From JAFGHJ01 sp964534175 (GTDB taxonomy: Bacteria > Hydrothermota > UBA3072), in the NCBI GenBank assembly GCA_964534175.1, contig CAZHNS010000026.1:1-32900 (forward strand): a DNA stretch of 32,900 bases, given 5' to 3'. Shown here in pieces: positions 1 to 9,209 of the stretch. Under the pieces are notes generated by a model. The model saw only the letters and a program-made list of their open reading frames with translations, ran no database searches and was not told where the DNA came from. Every line of letters begins with the position of its first letter. The first letter of the stretch is position 1. The translations under genes were made by a program, and so were the position numbers.

Positions 1-994
1 ATTTTTCTACAAATTCCATGGCGTAATCATAATATGTTATTTTAAGAGTTCGTATAGTTTCAGAGGAAAAAATTATTCCGTCCTGAGAGAGTACTCTGAA
101 GAAAGTTCTTGCTATATCTATTGCCATTCTCATTATTCCTGAAGTGATGTTATCGGCATCAAATTCTTGATGTTTATGGTCGTAGCGGTCTACTAAGTCT
201 ACCTGGCATATGCTGGATAGGTCAAGATTTGTGTAAACTTCACGAAGAAGACCTATCTCGAGTCCCCAATCAGAAGAAAAACGGACCCTTCTTGTCAGTT
301 CGGTTATCATTGCGACTTCTCCGGAAAGTGGATAGCGAAAAGATTCGAGGTAGTCAAAAAACTCCCTGTCCCCAAAAATCTTTTTAAGTGCTTTCAGTAA
401 GGGTGAGAAGAAAAGACGGACTGCTCTTCCGTGCAGCACGTCCGCAAATCTCGCGTAATAACCCTTTGCAAAATCGTAATTAAGACGTTTGGAAAGCACC
501 GGGTATGTAAGACGGGCTAAGATATCTCTTGAATAAGTTCTTATATCGCAGTCATGTAACGTTACCATATATACTTCGCTTTTTGCCAGAATGTAACCCA
601 TTGCTGTCCAGACTCCTCTCCCTTTTCCTCTTTTTCCGGGATCGAGGCCATTGTTTTTGAGACGCCTGTATATTGCTTGAATTTGGGGCGAATCGTTCCA
701 GATGATAGTAGTTTTTGTAGGTAATTTGGAGAAAAATTTTTTCGCGTGATTAAATTGAGTTTTACTTGCTTTATCGAGGGAGACAACCACTTCATGTATA
801 TAATCGGCTTCTTTCAGTTGTTCGACAATTCCCGGAAGCCCTTTGCCTTCGAGTTCCAAATACAGTGAAGGCAGTAGCAGGGCAAATTTTCTTTCTTTAG
901 AGATTTCTCTTAGACTATTTTCAATTTTTTCAAGAGAATAACTTGGGAGTTTGTGTAACGATGTAATAATACCATTTTGAAAAAAATCAGACAT
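1..994 (-). CDS. gpgS: Glucosyl-3-phosphoglycerate synthase (3' end cut off by window edge)
   Basis: The reverse strand is open from an ATG at 994 to the left edge, giving 331 codons with no stop, so the C-terminus lies outside the window. The protein begins MSDFFQNGIITSLHKL and carries a GT-A-like core: LLLPSLYLELEG near residue 40, a VSLDKA segment near 76, a metal-binding LHDCDI (DxD type) near 155, KGYYARFADVLHGR near 185, and SDWGLEIGLLREVY plus DRYDHKHQ further on. This is the pattern I know from glucosyl-3-phosphoglycerate synthases of the Persephonella/Methanococcoides type, which transfer glucose from an NDP-sugar to 3-phosphoglycerate to start glucosylglycerate synthesis. A GGAGGG site precedes the ATG by about six bases. 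The start overlaps the stop of the phosphatase gene upstream by 8 bases, as expected for a two-step pathway. Donor sugar (glucose or mannose) cannot be settled from sequence. Confidence 0.85.
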   Translation of the reverse strand, partial: MSDFFQNGIITSLHKLPSYSLEKIENSLREISKERKFALLLPSLYLELEGKGLPGIVEQLKEADYIHEVVVSLDKASKTQFNHAKKFFSKLPTKTTIIWNDSPQIQAIYRRLKNNGLDPGKRGKGRGVWTAMGYILAKSEVYMVTLHDCDIRTYSRDILARLTYPVLSKRLNYDFAKGYYARFADVLHGRAVRLFFSPLLKALKKIFGDREFFDYLESFRYPLSGEVAMITELTRRVRFSSDWGLEIGLLREVYTNLDLSSICQVDLVDRYDHKHQEFDADNITSGIMRMAIDIARTFFRVLSQDGIIFSSETIRTLKITYYDYAMEFVEK

Positions 995-1703
995 TTTTTC
1001 CCTCCAAAGCTTGTTCTACAACTTTTTTCCAGATTAAAGGTCCGAAACCTTCGAAGCTTTTATATTTTTTATTTTTTTTACTTCCGAGTAAAATAGGATA
1101 GTCGCATTCATCGAGCATAGTATAATCGTTCACGGAGTCTCCGACACCTATTGAAAAGCCATTCTTTTTCTTTTCTTTGATGATTTTGACCGCCATACCT
1201 TTCGAGGAACCTCTGTATGCCTGGTAAAAATTGCCTCCCCAGAAGATTGTATAACCAAGCGATTTTAATTCTTCGAGAAAGTCTTGATTTACAGCTTGAG
1301 TAAAGCGGAAAGGTTCAGAGAAACTTCTGTTTTTAGCAAGAGGAATTAAATGGTCCGGTAATCCGGTAAGTTCTTTGACTTTTGTCTCTTCCATCAGAGA
1401 AAAAAGCTCTATTTCTACATTCATTTTTTTTGAAATATTTCGTAAATCACGTTTTATTATTTCGGATCTGGTTGCCAATTCTTCTCTTTCTCCGTTAATT
1501 ACAACAACTCCTCCGTTTTCTGCCGCGTATGGACCTGAAAATTCCATCTCTTTGAAGAAAAAATCGATTTCCGGTGATGTCTTACTTGAAATAACAGAGA
1601 TTATTATTCCCCTTTCTATTAGGTTATGGGTAAAATCACGAATTGGAATTGCCGAATATGATGAATCGAGAAGGCAATTATCGAGATCTGTAAAAATTAT
1701 CAT
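987..1703 (-). CDS. mpgP: Mannosyl/glucosyl-3-phosphoglycerate phosphatase (HAD superfamily IIB)
   Basis: 238 residues, the usual size for the MpgP/GpgP family, which removes the phosphate from glycosyl-3-phosphoglycerate to release mannosyl- or glucosylglycerate, compatible solutes. HAD motif I is FTDLDNCLLD with nucleophile D6 and acid/base D8; motif II is the VISSKT segment at about 37-42; the conserved lysine lies in YRGSSKGMAV near 168; motif IV is GVGDSVNDYTMLD with D189 and D193. The HAD-IIB cap occupies roughly residues 80-165. The ATG at 1703 overlaps the purB stop (ATGA), and the gene's own stop overlaps the synthase start, so the three genes are translationally coupled. The neighbouring synthase suggests the natural substrate is glucosyl-3-phosphoglycerate, although the family name is mannosyl. 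Confidence 0.88.
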   Translation of the reverse strand: MIIFTDLDNCLLDSSYSAIPIRDFTHNLIERGIIISVISSKTSPEIDFFFKEMEFSGPYAAENGGVVVINGEREELATRSEIIKRDLRNISKKMNVEIELFSLMEETKVKELTGLPDHLIPLAKNRSFSEPFRFTQAVNQDFLEELKSLGYTIFWGGNFYQAYRGSSKGMAVKIIKEKKKNGFSIGVGDSVNDYTMLDECDYPILLGSKKNKKYKSFEGFGPLIWKKVVEQALEGKNV

Positions 1704-2989
1704 TCAAGTACTCTTTTGAATATTTTTTCTTCGTTTTTTAGGTAACTTTTCGGGTCAAATATACTTTCTAATTCCTTTTTATTTATATACTTTTTCGCTC
1801 TTTTATCGTTTTCTATTTTTTCTTTAAAATTACCGCCTTTTTGCCAGACTTCCATGGCGTTTTCCTGCACGATATTGTAAGCTTCGTCTCTTTTTGCTCC
1901 TTTATCCAGCAGCTTAATTAGTACTCTTTGAGAAAAGACAAGACCTCTTGTATGCCAGATATTTTTCTCTATATTATCTCTGTATATGTTTATATCTTTA
2001 AGAATAAAGGCTAGTTTTCTTAACATATAAACTGTAAGAGTTATTGCGTCCGGAAAGTAAATTCTTTCCGTGGAGGAATGGGAAATGTCTCTCTCATTCC
2101 ATAAAATTATGTTTTCCATTGCAGTTATTAAATATGAACGGAGCAGGCGGCTCATGCCGGATAAGCGTTCACATAGTATAGGATTTCTTTTGTGCGGCAT
2201 TGCAGATGACCCTTTCTGCCCTTTCTTAAATGGCTCTTCCAATTCTCTTATTTCTGTGCGCTGCATGTGTCTTATCTCATGCGCTATATGTTCGATTGTG
2301 GAGCCTATGGTAGACAGAGCAAATATGTATTCGGCGTATCTGTCGCGCGGCACGATTTGAGTCGAGATTGGTTCTGGTTTTAAATTTAGTTTTTTTAGAG
2401 CAATTTCTTCTACCACAGGATCGAGATGGGCAAAATTGCCCATTGCTCCCGATATTTTTCCGTATTCAGTTTTTTCGGCAGCGGTATCAAATCTCATGGC
2501 AGCCCTTTTCATTTCCGCGTACCATGATAAGAATTTAAGTCCAAGGGAAGTTGGTTCTCCGTGGATACCATGGGTTCTACCTATAACTGGTATTCCTTTA
2601 CATTCGAGCGCTTTTTCTTTTAAGATTTCGAGGACGTTTTTGAGTTCTTTTTTTATAATTGCCGAACATTCTTTAATCTGCAGAGCAAAGGAAGTATCGC
2701 CAATATCCGATGATGTGAGCCCCTGGTGAAAAAATCGAGTGGAGTCGCCGCCTTTCTCTCCTACAGCAGTTATAAAAGATACTACGTCATGTCTGGTTTT
2801 CTTTTCAATTTCTTTTATTCTTTCCGCAGAGACTTCTATTCCTTCTAAAGATTTAGCTGTACCCTTTGGAATTTCTCCGAGTTTTTCACGGGCGGAAAGA
2901 ACGGCAAGCTCGACTTCAAACCATTTTTTAAATTTATTGTCGTCTGACCAGATTTTGTCAATTTCCTCAATTTTATATCTCGAAATCAT
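1700..2989 (-). CDS. purB: Adenylosuccinate lyase
   Basis: 429 residues, typical of the short bacterial adenylosuccinate lyases that act twice in purine synthesis (SAICAR to AICAR, and adenylosuccinate to AMP). The fumarase-superfamily signature SSAMPHKRNP is at 261-270, the TSSDIGDTS loop at about 92-100 and the catalytic-histidine segment GRTHGIHGEPTS at 137-148. The frame can be opened at a TTG at 2992, but the AAGGAGG at 2994-3000 is only one base from that codon and four bases from the ATG at 2989, so I take 2989 as the start. It is the first gene of an operon with the glycosylglycerate pathway genes; the stop overlaps the next ATG by four bases. A clean sigma-70-type promoter lies just upstream. 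Confidence 0.95.
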   Translation of the reverse strand: MISRYKIEEIDKIWSDDNKFKKWFEVELAVLSAREKLGEIPKGTAKSLEGIEVSAERIKEIEKKTRHDVVSFITAVGEKGGDSTRFFHQGLTSSDIGDTSFALQIKECSAIIKKELKNVLEILKEKALECKGIPVIGRTHGIHGEPTSLGLKFLSWYAEMKRAAMRFDTAAEKTEYGKISGAMGNFAHLDPVVEEIALKKLNLKPEPISTQIVPRDRYAEYIFALSTIGSTIEHIAHEIRHMQRTEIRELEEPFKKGQKGSSAMPHKRNPILCERLSGMSRLLRSYLITAMENIILWNERDISHSSTERIYFPDAITLTVYMLRKLAFILKDINIYRDNIEKNIWHTRGLVFSQRVLIKLLDKGAKRDEAYNIVQENAMEVWQKGGNFKEKIENDKRAKKYINKKELESIFDPKSYLKNEEKIFKRVLE

Positions 2990-3030
2990 CAAACCTCCTT
3001 GATATTTATGCTGCCTTTTTGCATTTTTAG

Positions 3031-3058
3031 ATTATAAAAGTATATTGTGTAATGTCAA
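3031..3058 (-). promoter_or_regulatory. Sigma-70-like promoter of the purB operon
   Basis: On the minus strand TTGACA (3053-3058) and a perfect TATAAT (3031-3036) are separated by 16 bases. The distance to the purB ATG leaves a leader of about 35 bases that contains AAGGAGG. The -35 box is also the border of the spacer repeat found between the two subtilase genes. Confidence 0.75.
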
Positions 3059-3329
3059 GACCAAAACCGCTCTCGGCCTACCGATTACGGCAATAAAGCT
3101 TACAGCTGACGGCCCACAGCCGACAGCAAAGAATCTTTGTGTGTTCTGTGGTTGATTTAGGTCTTAGGTGTTAGGTTTTAAATTTAGTTAATGCGTATAT
3201 GCGTAGATGCGTTTAAATTTTGGAATACTAACACTCTAACACTCTAACTCTCTAACCCTCTAACGATTGTTGGCGCTGGACTTTGGACTAAATTTCTTTC
3301 TTTATTCTCTTTGGTAAGTCTTTAAAAAA
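3059..3329. repeat. Spacer repeat, copy 1 (between purB and the first subtilase)
   Basis: This stretch has no plausible gene. It matches 5584-5823 over nearly its whole length, starting just beyond the TTGACA box and continuing into the 3' ends of the subtilase genes. It is built of short tandem words: four 8-base units ending in CTCTAAC (3233-3264; only two in the other copy), a run of ATGCGTA-like units near 3190-3210 (three here, two in the other copy), alternating TTAGGT units near 3161-3178, and CAGCTGACGG/CAGCCGACAG words near 3101-3125. No transcription terminator is evident. Confidence 0.8.
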
Positions 3330-5525
3330 TTATCTTACCAATACAACCTTGTCTGTTTTAGTGAACTTTTTCCCGTTTGCTCCCATTTTGATGAAGTAGA
3401 CGCCTGCCGGCTTGTCGGTCATTCTTATTTGTATTGAATAGAATCCGGAGGTATGTTCTTCCGAAATCTCTACTAACTTTGTCCCTTTTATATCATAAAC
3501 CTCAAATTTAACATCAGCTTTTTCAGGTAGTCCATATTTAACTTCAATCTGATTGCCTGCTGTAATAGGTTTTACAATCATTGAGTAAACACTGGGCCCC
3601 TCGGAGGCAGGAATACCTGAAGCAGGGGTTATAGTAAATATTGCATCGCTTACATCAGAAGGACTTCCGGTTGTGTCTGTAATTCTAACGAGACAGCTAT
3701 CCGAGGTTGTATTGGGTGTTGTCCAGGGATAAGCGCCTGTGTCGGGCATACTTGCAATAACATCCGACCAGTTTGACCCATTATTGAGAGAATACTCTAT
3801 TTGTACACCTCCGCTTGTATTACTCGAAGTCCATGTAATGTTATTGGTACTGTCTATATACCAGACCTCCCCGCCGTTGGGAGAAGTTACAGTGATAGCA
3901 ATAGCGATATCGGGCATGACAACTTTTCCGTGTCCGTAGATATTATCTTTCCCGGAGGTTCCCAGATCGACTGTGCAATTAGAATATAAATACTCTCGTG
4001 TATTAGTGTCGCTAAATGAGGGGAATCTTGATTTAATCAGTGCGCAAATCCCGGCTGTATGAGGCGATGCCAGAGAGGTTCCATACCAAGGTCCATAGGC
4101 GTGACTAATGCAGCCATCAGGTGCGGCAACATCGGGTTTTGTTCTGTCGTCTGTCGTGGGTCCCCGAGAACTAAAAGATTCTATAACTCCGGTAGTATTG
4201 TATACGGTTCGATTAATAGCGCCTACAGTCACAACGTCCGTAATTGTTCCCGGGTCGGTCAGACTGCTTGATTCTGTATAATAATCTAGGCCTCTTTGTT
4301 CAAGGCTGAATAATGTAAAATCGACATCTTCTACGGTAGTCGGTAATTTTTTTACCAATAGACCATACATTGCATCATCTTCTGAATTTTCAAAGGTTAT
4401 ACTTTCTTGCGGGACATCCTGTATGGTAAAACCGCCTGCTTGTCTATTTGTCGAACTGTCAACGAGTACCCATTTTGGAGTAACATTACCGGTATCTTTT
4501 GCCAGGTAAAGATCGTAGTCCTGATCTGTGAATAAGTATTTATCCCAATTCATGCAAATGTTTATGTTCTGTCCCGCATTATAGGGGCCGGTGGGATTGA
4601 TAGTATCATCCGGTTCATTGAAGATGTGGTAATTGTGGCCGTTATCCGAGAAAACTGCTCTATAATGGTGTCTTGAGGAATTACCCGCTGAGTTGACCCA
4701 TACTATCCCATGGTTTATCGCGCTGTCAACTATACTGCATATAACCCCCGTTCCGTCATAATAACCTAATGCGTTGAACCAGCCCATAGAATGATTAATA
4801 ATATTCACACCATTGCTTATGCAGGAGTCCGTCGCATTTTCGAGATCGGTATCGTCTGATATCTTATATAAATAAAATTCTGCCTGAGGTGCTAAATCAA
4901 AGATTGCTTCAGTTACGGCTGTTCCGTGAGGAGTTGAGGCCTCAAGACCGCTACCTTCAAAATCGAAACTTTTATAAGTTGAAGGTATATCGCCAGCAGC
5001 CTGTGCTTCTGTCAATGAGTCGAATCCGCCGTCGATAATGGCAACTTTAACACCTGCACCATAATACCCCCAATTTTGCCATTCGTCGGCATTCATGAGA
5101 GCTACGCCTTCGCTTGTGACATCATGTTCAACCGGCTTGATAGGGAGTCTGATATCCGCAAGGTCTTTAAAAGCGGTTGATACGGTTACGAGTTCGCTTA
5201 TTGGTATCTCAGCTCTCATAGAGTGTCCCGCTTTTGCTTGTATTCGTACGCCGAAGGCTTCTAAATCTTCTTCGTCGATGTCTGCGGTTGTAATGCCTGG
5301 TTTGGCTGAAATAGTAACCACCACTCTGTCTTCTATGATCCGGATATTAGATTTTCTGGCAAATTGCAAATATTCCTTCTTTCCGGCATGGAGTTTATAA
5401 AGTCGACCTAAACGCGAAGAAAGGTACTTCGTTTGACTCGTTTCAGGGTCGTTTTTTTTCGCGGACATTAAATCGATATTTATAATTAAGACAAAAATTA
5501 GAAAGATAAGTATTTTTTTAAACAT
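3330..5525 (-). CDS. Secreted subtilisin-like serine protease (S8) with one Ig-like repeat and a C-terminal sorting-like domain
   Basis: 731 residues. Residues 1-22 form a signal peptide (KK, then a hydrophobic stretch, then SA-KK). About 35-130 is a propeptide-like region, followed by the S8 catalytic domain with D165 (VAIIDGGFD), H200 (TPHGTAV), oxyanion N282 (NSAGNSS) and S484 (GTSLASPH), so the triad is complete. A large insertion at about 290-415 separates N282 from the serine. One Ig-like repeat (TSPNGGEVWYIDS... to ...SDAIFTI, Kre9/Knh-like) spans about 548-640. The last 80 residues (VYDIKGTKL ... PAGVYFIK ... KVVLVR) look like the FlgD-Ig/type-A sorting domains that direct proteins to type IX secretion; no secretion genes are in the window, so that link is inference. 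AGGAGGG precedes the ATG. It is a tandem duplicate of the next gene. Confidence 0.9.
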   Translation of the reverse strand: MFKKILIFLIFVLIINIDLMSAKKNDPETSQTKYLSSRLGRLYKLHAGKKEYLQFARKSNIRIIEDRVVVTISAKPGITTADIDEEDLEAFGVRIQAKAGHSMRAEIPISELVTVSTAFKDLADIRLPIKPVEHDVTSEGVALMNADEWQNWGYYGAGVKVAIIDGGFDSLTEAQAAGDIPSTYKSFDFEGSGLEASTPHGTAVTEAIFDLAPQAEFYLYKISDDTDLENATDSCISNGVNIINHSMGWFNALGYYDGTGVICSIVDSAINHGIVWVNSAGNSSRHHYRAVFSDNGHNYHIFNEPDDTINPTGPYNAGQNINICMNWDKYLFTDQDYDLYLAKDTGNVTPKWVLVDSSTNRQAGGFTIQDVPQESITFENSEDDAMYGLLVKKLPTTVEDVDFTLFSLEQRGLDYYTESSSLTDPGTITDVVTVGAINRTVYNTTGVIESFSSRGPTTDDRTKPDVAAPDGCISHAYGPWYGTSLASPHTAGICALIKSRFPSFSDTNTREYLYSNCTVDLGTSGKDNIYGHGKVVMPDIAIAITVTSPNGGEVWYIDSTNNITWTSSNTSGGVQIEYSLNNGSNWSDVIASMPDTGAYPWTTPNTTSDSCLVRITDTTGSPSDVSDAIFTITPASGIPASEGPSVYSMIVKPITAGNQIEVKYGLPEKADVKFEVYDIKGTKLVEISEEHTSGFYSIQIRMTDKPAGVYFIKMGANGKKFTKTDKVVLVR

Positions 5526-5554
5526 TTTCCCTCCTGATTTTTAATATCTAAAGA

Positions 5555-5583
5555 ATGATAAGAAGTTAAATAGATTATGTCAA
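5555..5583 (-). promoter_or_regulatory. Promoter of the first subtilase gene
   Basis: Minus-strand TTGACA (5578-5583), 17 bases, TATCAT (5555-5560). The same boxes at the same spacing stand before the second subtilase while bases outside them differ, so the boxes appear conserved after duplication. Confidence 0.7.
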
Positions 5584-5823
5584 GACCAAAACCGCTCTCG
5601 GCCTACCGCTTACGGCAATAAAGCTTACAGCTGACAGCCGACAGCTGACGGCAAAGAATCTTTGTGTGCTCTGTGGTTGATTTAGGTCTTAGGTTTTAGA
5701 TTTAGTTAATGCGTATATGCGTTTAAATTTTGGAATATTAACGCTCTAACCCTCTAACGATTGTTGGCTCTGGACTTTGGACTAAATTTCTCTCTTTCTT
5801 CTCTTTAGTAAGTCTTTAGAAGA
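5584..5823. repeat. Spacer repeat, copy 2 (between the two subtilases)
   Basis: Second copy of the spacer at 3059-3329, with no gene of its own. It differs mainly in the number of short tandem units: two CTCTAAC octamers (5743-5758) against four, and two ATGCGTA-like units against three. It also carries the words TTTGTGTGCTCTGTGG and CTCTGGACTTTGGACTA, which recur in other spacers of this window. Confidence 0.8.
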
Positions 5824-8800
5824 TTATCTTACCAATACAACCTTACGTATTTCGTTAAATGCTTTTGCATTTGCTGACATCCTAATGAAGTAGACGCCTG
5901 CCGGCTTGTCGGTCATTTTTATTTGTATTGAATAGAACCCGGAGGTATGTTCTTCCGAAATCTCTCCTAACTTTGTTCCTTTTATATCATAAACCTCAAA
6001 TTTAACATCAGTTTTTTCAGGTAAACCATATTTAACTTCAAGCTGATTGCCTGCTGTAATAGGTTTTACAACCATTGAGTAAACACTGGGCCCCTCGGAA
6101 GCAGGAATACCTGAAGCAGGGGTTATAGTAAATATTGCATCGCTTACATCAGAAATGTTTCCTGTAGTTGTATCTGTTATCCTAACGAGACAGCTATCCG
6201 AAGGTGTATTGGGTATTGTCCAGGCGTAAGCCAGAGTGTCTGCTGGTTTACTTGCAACCACTTCCGACCAGTCCGCGCCATTGTTGGTTGAATATTCAAT
6301 TTTAACACCTTCTGTTTCTGTAAGGTTTGTCGTCCAGGTAATATCGTATGTGCTGTCTATATACCAAGTTTCGCCTCCGTTGGGGTCTGTAATAGTTATG
6401 TATGGGGCGAGGGATATTTCAAAAACCGCGTCACTTGTATCTAAAGGGGTATGATCTATCGATGTCGAATCGCCAATTCTTACAAGGCAGTTTGTTGAAG
6501 GTGTGTTTGGTATTGTCCAGGAGTAAGAGCCTGAATCAGGGTGTACATAGGAGGTAACCTCCGACCAGTTTGCCCCGCTATCTATTGAGCAATCGATAAA
6601 CAGAAAATCACTTGTACCTTCCGAAGTCCAGGTAATATCATACGTACTGTCTATATACCAGACTTCACCTCCGTTTGGGCTTGTAATTGTTACGTAAGGA
6701 ATGGGTAATATAGTGAATGCCGCATCACTCACGTCCGATGGGAATCCGGTAGCAGAGTCGCTAATTCTAACGAGACAGCTGTCCGAAGGTGTGTTTGGTA
6801 CTGTCCATGAGTAAGCCAGAGTGTCTGCCGGTTTACTTGCAATTATTTCTGACCAGTCCGTTCCAAGGTTGGTAGAATATTCTATTTTAATCCTTTCTGT
6901 TGTAAGGTTTGTTGTCCAGGTGATATCGTAACTGCTGTCGGCATACAAGCTGTCTCCGCCGTTAGGGTATGTAACTGTGATGTACGGTGTTGGGGCTATC
7001 TCAAAAACCGCGTCGCTTGTATCCGAAGGATTTCCATCCGTTTCGCTTATTCTAACCAGACAATTCGATGAAGGCGCATCCGGTATTGTCCAGGGATGAG
7101 TTCCGTCGTCCGTGGTACTCGCGATTACGTCAGACCAATTAGAACCATTGTTTGTAGAATATTCGATGTGTACGTCTCCGCTTGTAGCAAATGAAGTCCA
7201 TGTTATATTATAGATGCTGTTTATATACCAGACCTCACCGCCATTTGGGCTTGTAACAGTTATATCTGGTATTGGCTCGGATATTTCGAATACCGCGTCA
7301 CTTGTATCACAGGGGCTTCCGAGTGTGTCGGTGATTCTGAGAAGGCAGGTGTCCGAGGGTGTATTAGGTATGACCCATGGAAAAGCGCCTGTGTCGGGCA
7401 TACTTGTAATAAGATCTGACCAGCTCGCCCCATTGTCAGACGAATACTCGGTTTTAACGCCTCCATTGGTGGTGTCTGAAGTCCAGGCAATACTGTATGT
7501 ACTATCAATATACAAATTTTCCCCGCCGTTAGGAAAAGTTACCGTAATGTCGAGATTCTGCATAACAACTTTTCCGTAGCCGTATATATTATCTTTTCCT
7601 GGTGGGTCCAAATCGACCGTACAATTATTATATAAATATGCTCGTGTTTCGGCATTGCTAAATGAAGGGTAACGCGATTTAATCAATGCGCAGACTCCGG
7701 CTGTATGAGGAGATGATAGGGAGGTGCCGTACCAGTGTCCTTTTGAATGGCTGTCACAATTATCGGGTGCCGCAACATCGGGTTTTATTCTGCCGTCGTT
7801 TGTAGGTCCCTGGGAACTGAAATATTCTATAGCTCCGGTAGTATTGTATACCAATCGATTAATAGCGCCGACAGTTACCACATCGGTTATCGTTCCGGGG
7901 TCAGCTATACTGCTTGAGTCTACATAATAATCTAAACCTCCATTGAGGCTGAATATTGTAAAATCCGCGTTACCGTCAGCATGGGTGTTTTTTACCAATA
8001 CCCCATACATTGCCCCTGCGTCGGGATTTGTATAGACTATCAATTCTTGTGGAGGATCTGCCGCCCCACCTTGATCGGCTACCGAACTGTCAACAAGTAC
8101 CCATTTTGGAGTAATATTACCGGTATCCTGTGCCAGATAAAGATCATAATCCTGATCTGTACCCGGATAATTGTCCCAGTTCAAGGCTATTATGACCTGC
8201 GTTCCATCACCATAGGGGCCAGTCGGATTTATAGTGTCGTCTGGTGGTGGTGGTCCGTAGTCGAAAATGTGGTAACTACCGTAACCCCCACCATTGAATT
8301 GTGCTCTGTAATGTTGTTCTGCGTAGTTGCCCGCTGAGTTGACCCATATTCTCCCGTGGCTTAATGCAGTATCAACTATCTCACATATATACCGCCCTGT
8401 TCCGTCATAATAACCTCCTGTGTTAACCCAGCTCATAGAATGGTTTATAATATCTACGTCATTGCTGTCACAGGAGTCTACTGCCATTTCAAAATCGATA
8501 TTATCCTCTATTTTGTATAAGTAAAATTCTGCATTAGGGGCTAAATCAAAGATTGCTTCAGTTACAGCTGTACCATGATTGGTGGTGGCTTGAAATCCGC
8601 TGCCCGTAAAATTGCAGCTATCATAGGATAAAGGTATGTCTCCGTTAGCCTGTGCTGCTGATAAATCAATAAACCCCGCATCGATGACAGCAATTTTAAC
8701 ACCTGTACCATCATAGCCCCAGTCTTGCCAGTTATCGGCATTCATGAGAGCTACACCTTCGCTTGTTTCATCCATTACTGGTTTTAACGGGAGTGTGATT

Positions 8801-9180
8801 TCCGCAAGGTCTTTTAGCGCGGTTGATACATTTACAAGCTCGCTTATTGGTATTTCAACTCTCATAGAGTGTCCCGCTTTTGCTTGAATCCGTGCCCCAA
8901 AGGCTTCCAGGTCGTTTTCGTCGATATCAGCGGTTGTAAGACCCGGTTTTGCTAAAACGGCAACCACAACTCTATCTTGTATAATCTCTATATCAGATTT
9001 TCTGGCGAGTTGCGAGTATTCTTTTTCTTCGGTGTAAAGTTTATAAAGTCTTTCTAAACGGAAAGATAAGTTTTCTATTTTACTTAATTCAGGGTCGTTG
9101 TTTTTGTTGCCTTCCGCGGAGATTGAATTGATGTTTATAATTAAGGCAAATAGTAGGAAGGTAAAGATTTTTTTGACCAT
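5824..9180 (-). CDS. Secreted subtilisin-like serine protease (S8) with five Ig-like repeats and a C-terminal sorting-like domain
   Basis: 1118 residues, a paralogue of the adjacent protease with the same order of parts: signal peptide (1-22), propeptide-like region, S8 domain with D167, H202, N285 and S487 (GTSLSSPH), Ig-like repeats and the C-terminal sorting-like domain (about 1030-1118) that is nearly identical to that of the neighbour. The difference in length comes from five tandem Ig-like repeats of about 92-95 residues (starting near 545, each with PNGG(E/D), (D/N)ITWT, an EYS/CS strand, W(T/V)IP and CLVRI) instead of one. Such repeats usually act as stalks or carbohydrate/surface adhesion modules. 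Expansion by in-gene unequal recombination after the gene duplication is the simplest reading. AGGAGG precedes the ATG; the promoter matches the neighbour's. Confidence 0.9.
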   Translation of the reverse strand: MVKKIFTFLLFALIININSISAEGNKNNDPELSKIENLSFRLERLYKLYTEEKEYSQLARKSDIEIIQDRVVVAVLAKPGLTTADIDENDLEAFGARIQAKAGHSMRVEIPISELVNVSTALKDLAEITLPLKPVMDETSEGVALMNADNWQDWGYDGTGVKIAVIDAGFIDLSAAQANGDIPLSYDSCNFTGSGFQATTNHGTAVTEAIFDLAPNAEFYLYKIEDNIDFEMAVDSCDSNDVDIINHSMSWVNTGGYYDGTGRYICEIVDTALSHGRIWVNSAGNYAEQHYRAQFNGGGYGSYHIFDYGPPPPDDTINPTGPYGDGTQVIIALNWDNYPGTDQDYDLYLAQDTGNITPKWVLVDSSVADQGGAADPPQELIVYTNPDAGAMYGVLVKNTHADGNADFTIFSLNGGLDYYVDSSSIADPGTITDVVTVGAINRLVYNTTGAIEYFSSQGPTNDGRIKPDVAAPDNCDSHSKGHWYGTSLSSPHTAGVCALIKSRYPSFSNAETRAYLYNNCTVDLDPPGKDNIYGYGKVVMQNLDITVTFPNGGENLYIDSTYSIAWTSDTTNGGVKTEYSSDNGASWSDLITSMPDTGAFPWVIPNTPSDTCLLRITDTLGSPCDTSDAVFEISEPIPDITVTSPNGGEVWYINSIYNITWTSFATSGDVHIEYSTNNGSNWSDVIASTTDDGTHPWTIPDAPSSNCLVRISETDGNPSDTSDAVFEIAPTPYITVTYPNGGDSLYADSSYDITWTTNLTTERIKIEYSTNLGTDWSEIIASKPADTLAYSWTVPNTPSDSCLVRISDSATGFPSDVSDAAFTILPIPYVTITSPNGGEVWYIDSTYDITWTSEGTSDFLFIDCSIDSGANWSEVTSYVHPDSGSYSWTIPNTPSTNCLVRIGDSTSIDHTPLDTSDAVFEISLAPYITITDPNGGETWYIDSTYDITWTTNLTETEGVKIEYSTNNGADWSEVVASKPADTLAYAWTIPNTPSDSCLVRITDTTTGNISDVSDAIFTITPASGIPASEGPSVYSMVVKPITAGNQLEVKYGLPEKTDVKFEVYDIKGTKLGEISEEHTSGFYSIQIKMTDKPAGVYFIRMSANAKAFNEIRKVVLVR

Positions 9181-9209
9181 TTTTCCTCCTGATTTGTAGG
9201 TTTAAAATA

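Noticed and set aside
562..795. Minus-strand 77-codon frame inside the first gene
   Set aside because: It is a shifted frame within the glucosyl-3-phosphoglycerate synthase gene, which is open from 994 to the edge and has clear family motifs.
3233..3264. Tandem repeats as a possible CRISPR array
   Set aside because: The units are only 8 bases, adjacent without spacers, and no cas genes are present.
7214..7579. Plus-strand frames opposite the second subtilase
   Set aside because: They are antisense to the Ig-like repeats, recur with each repeat and lack ribosome sites.
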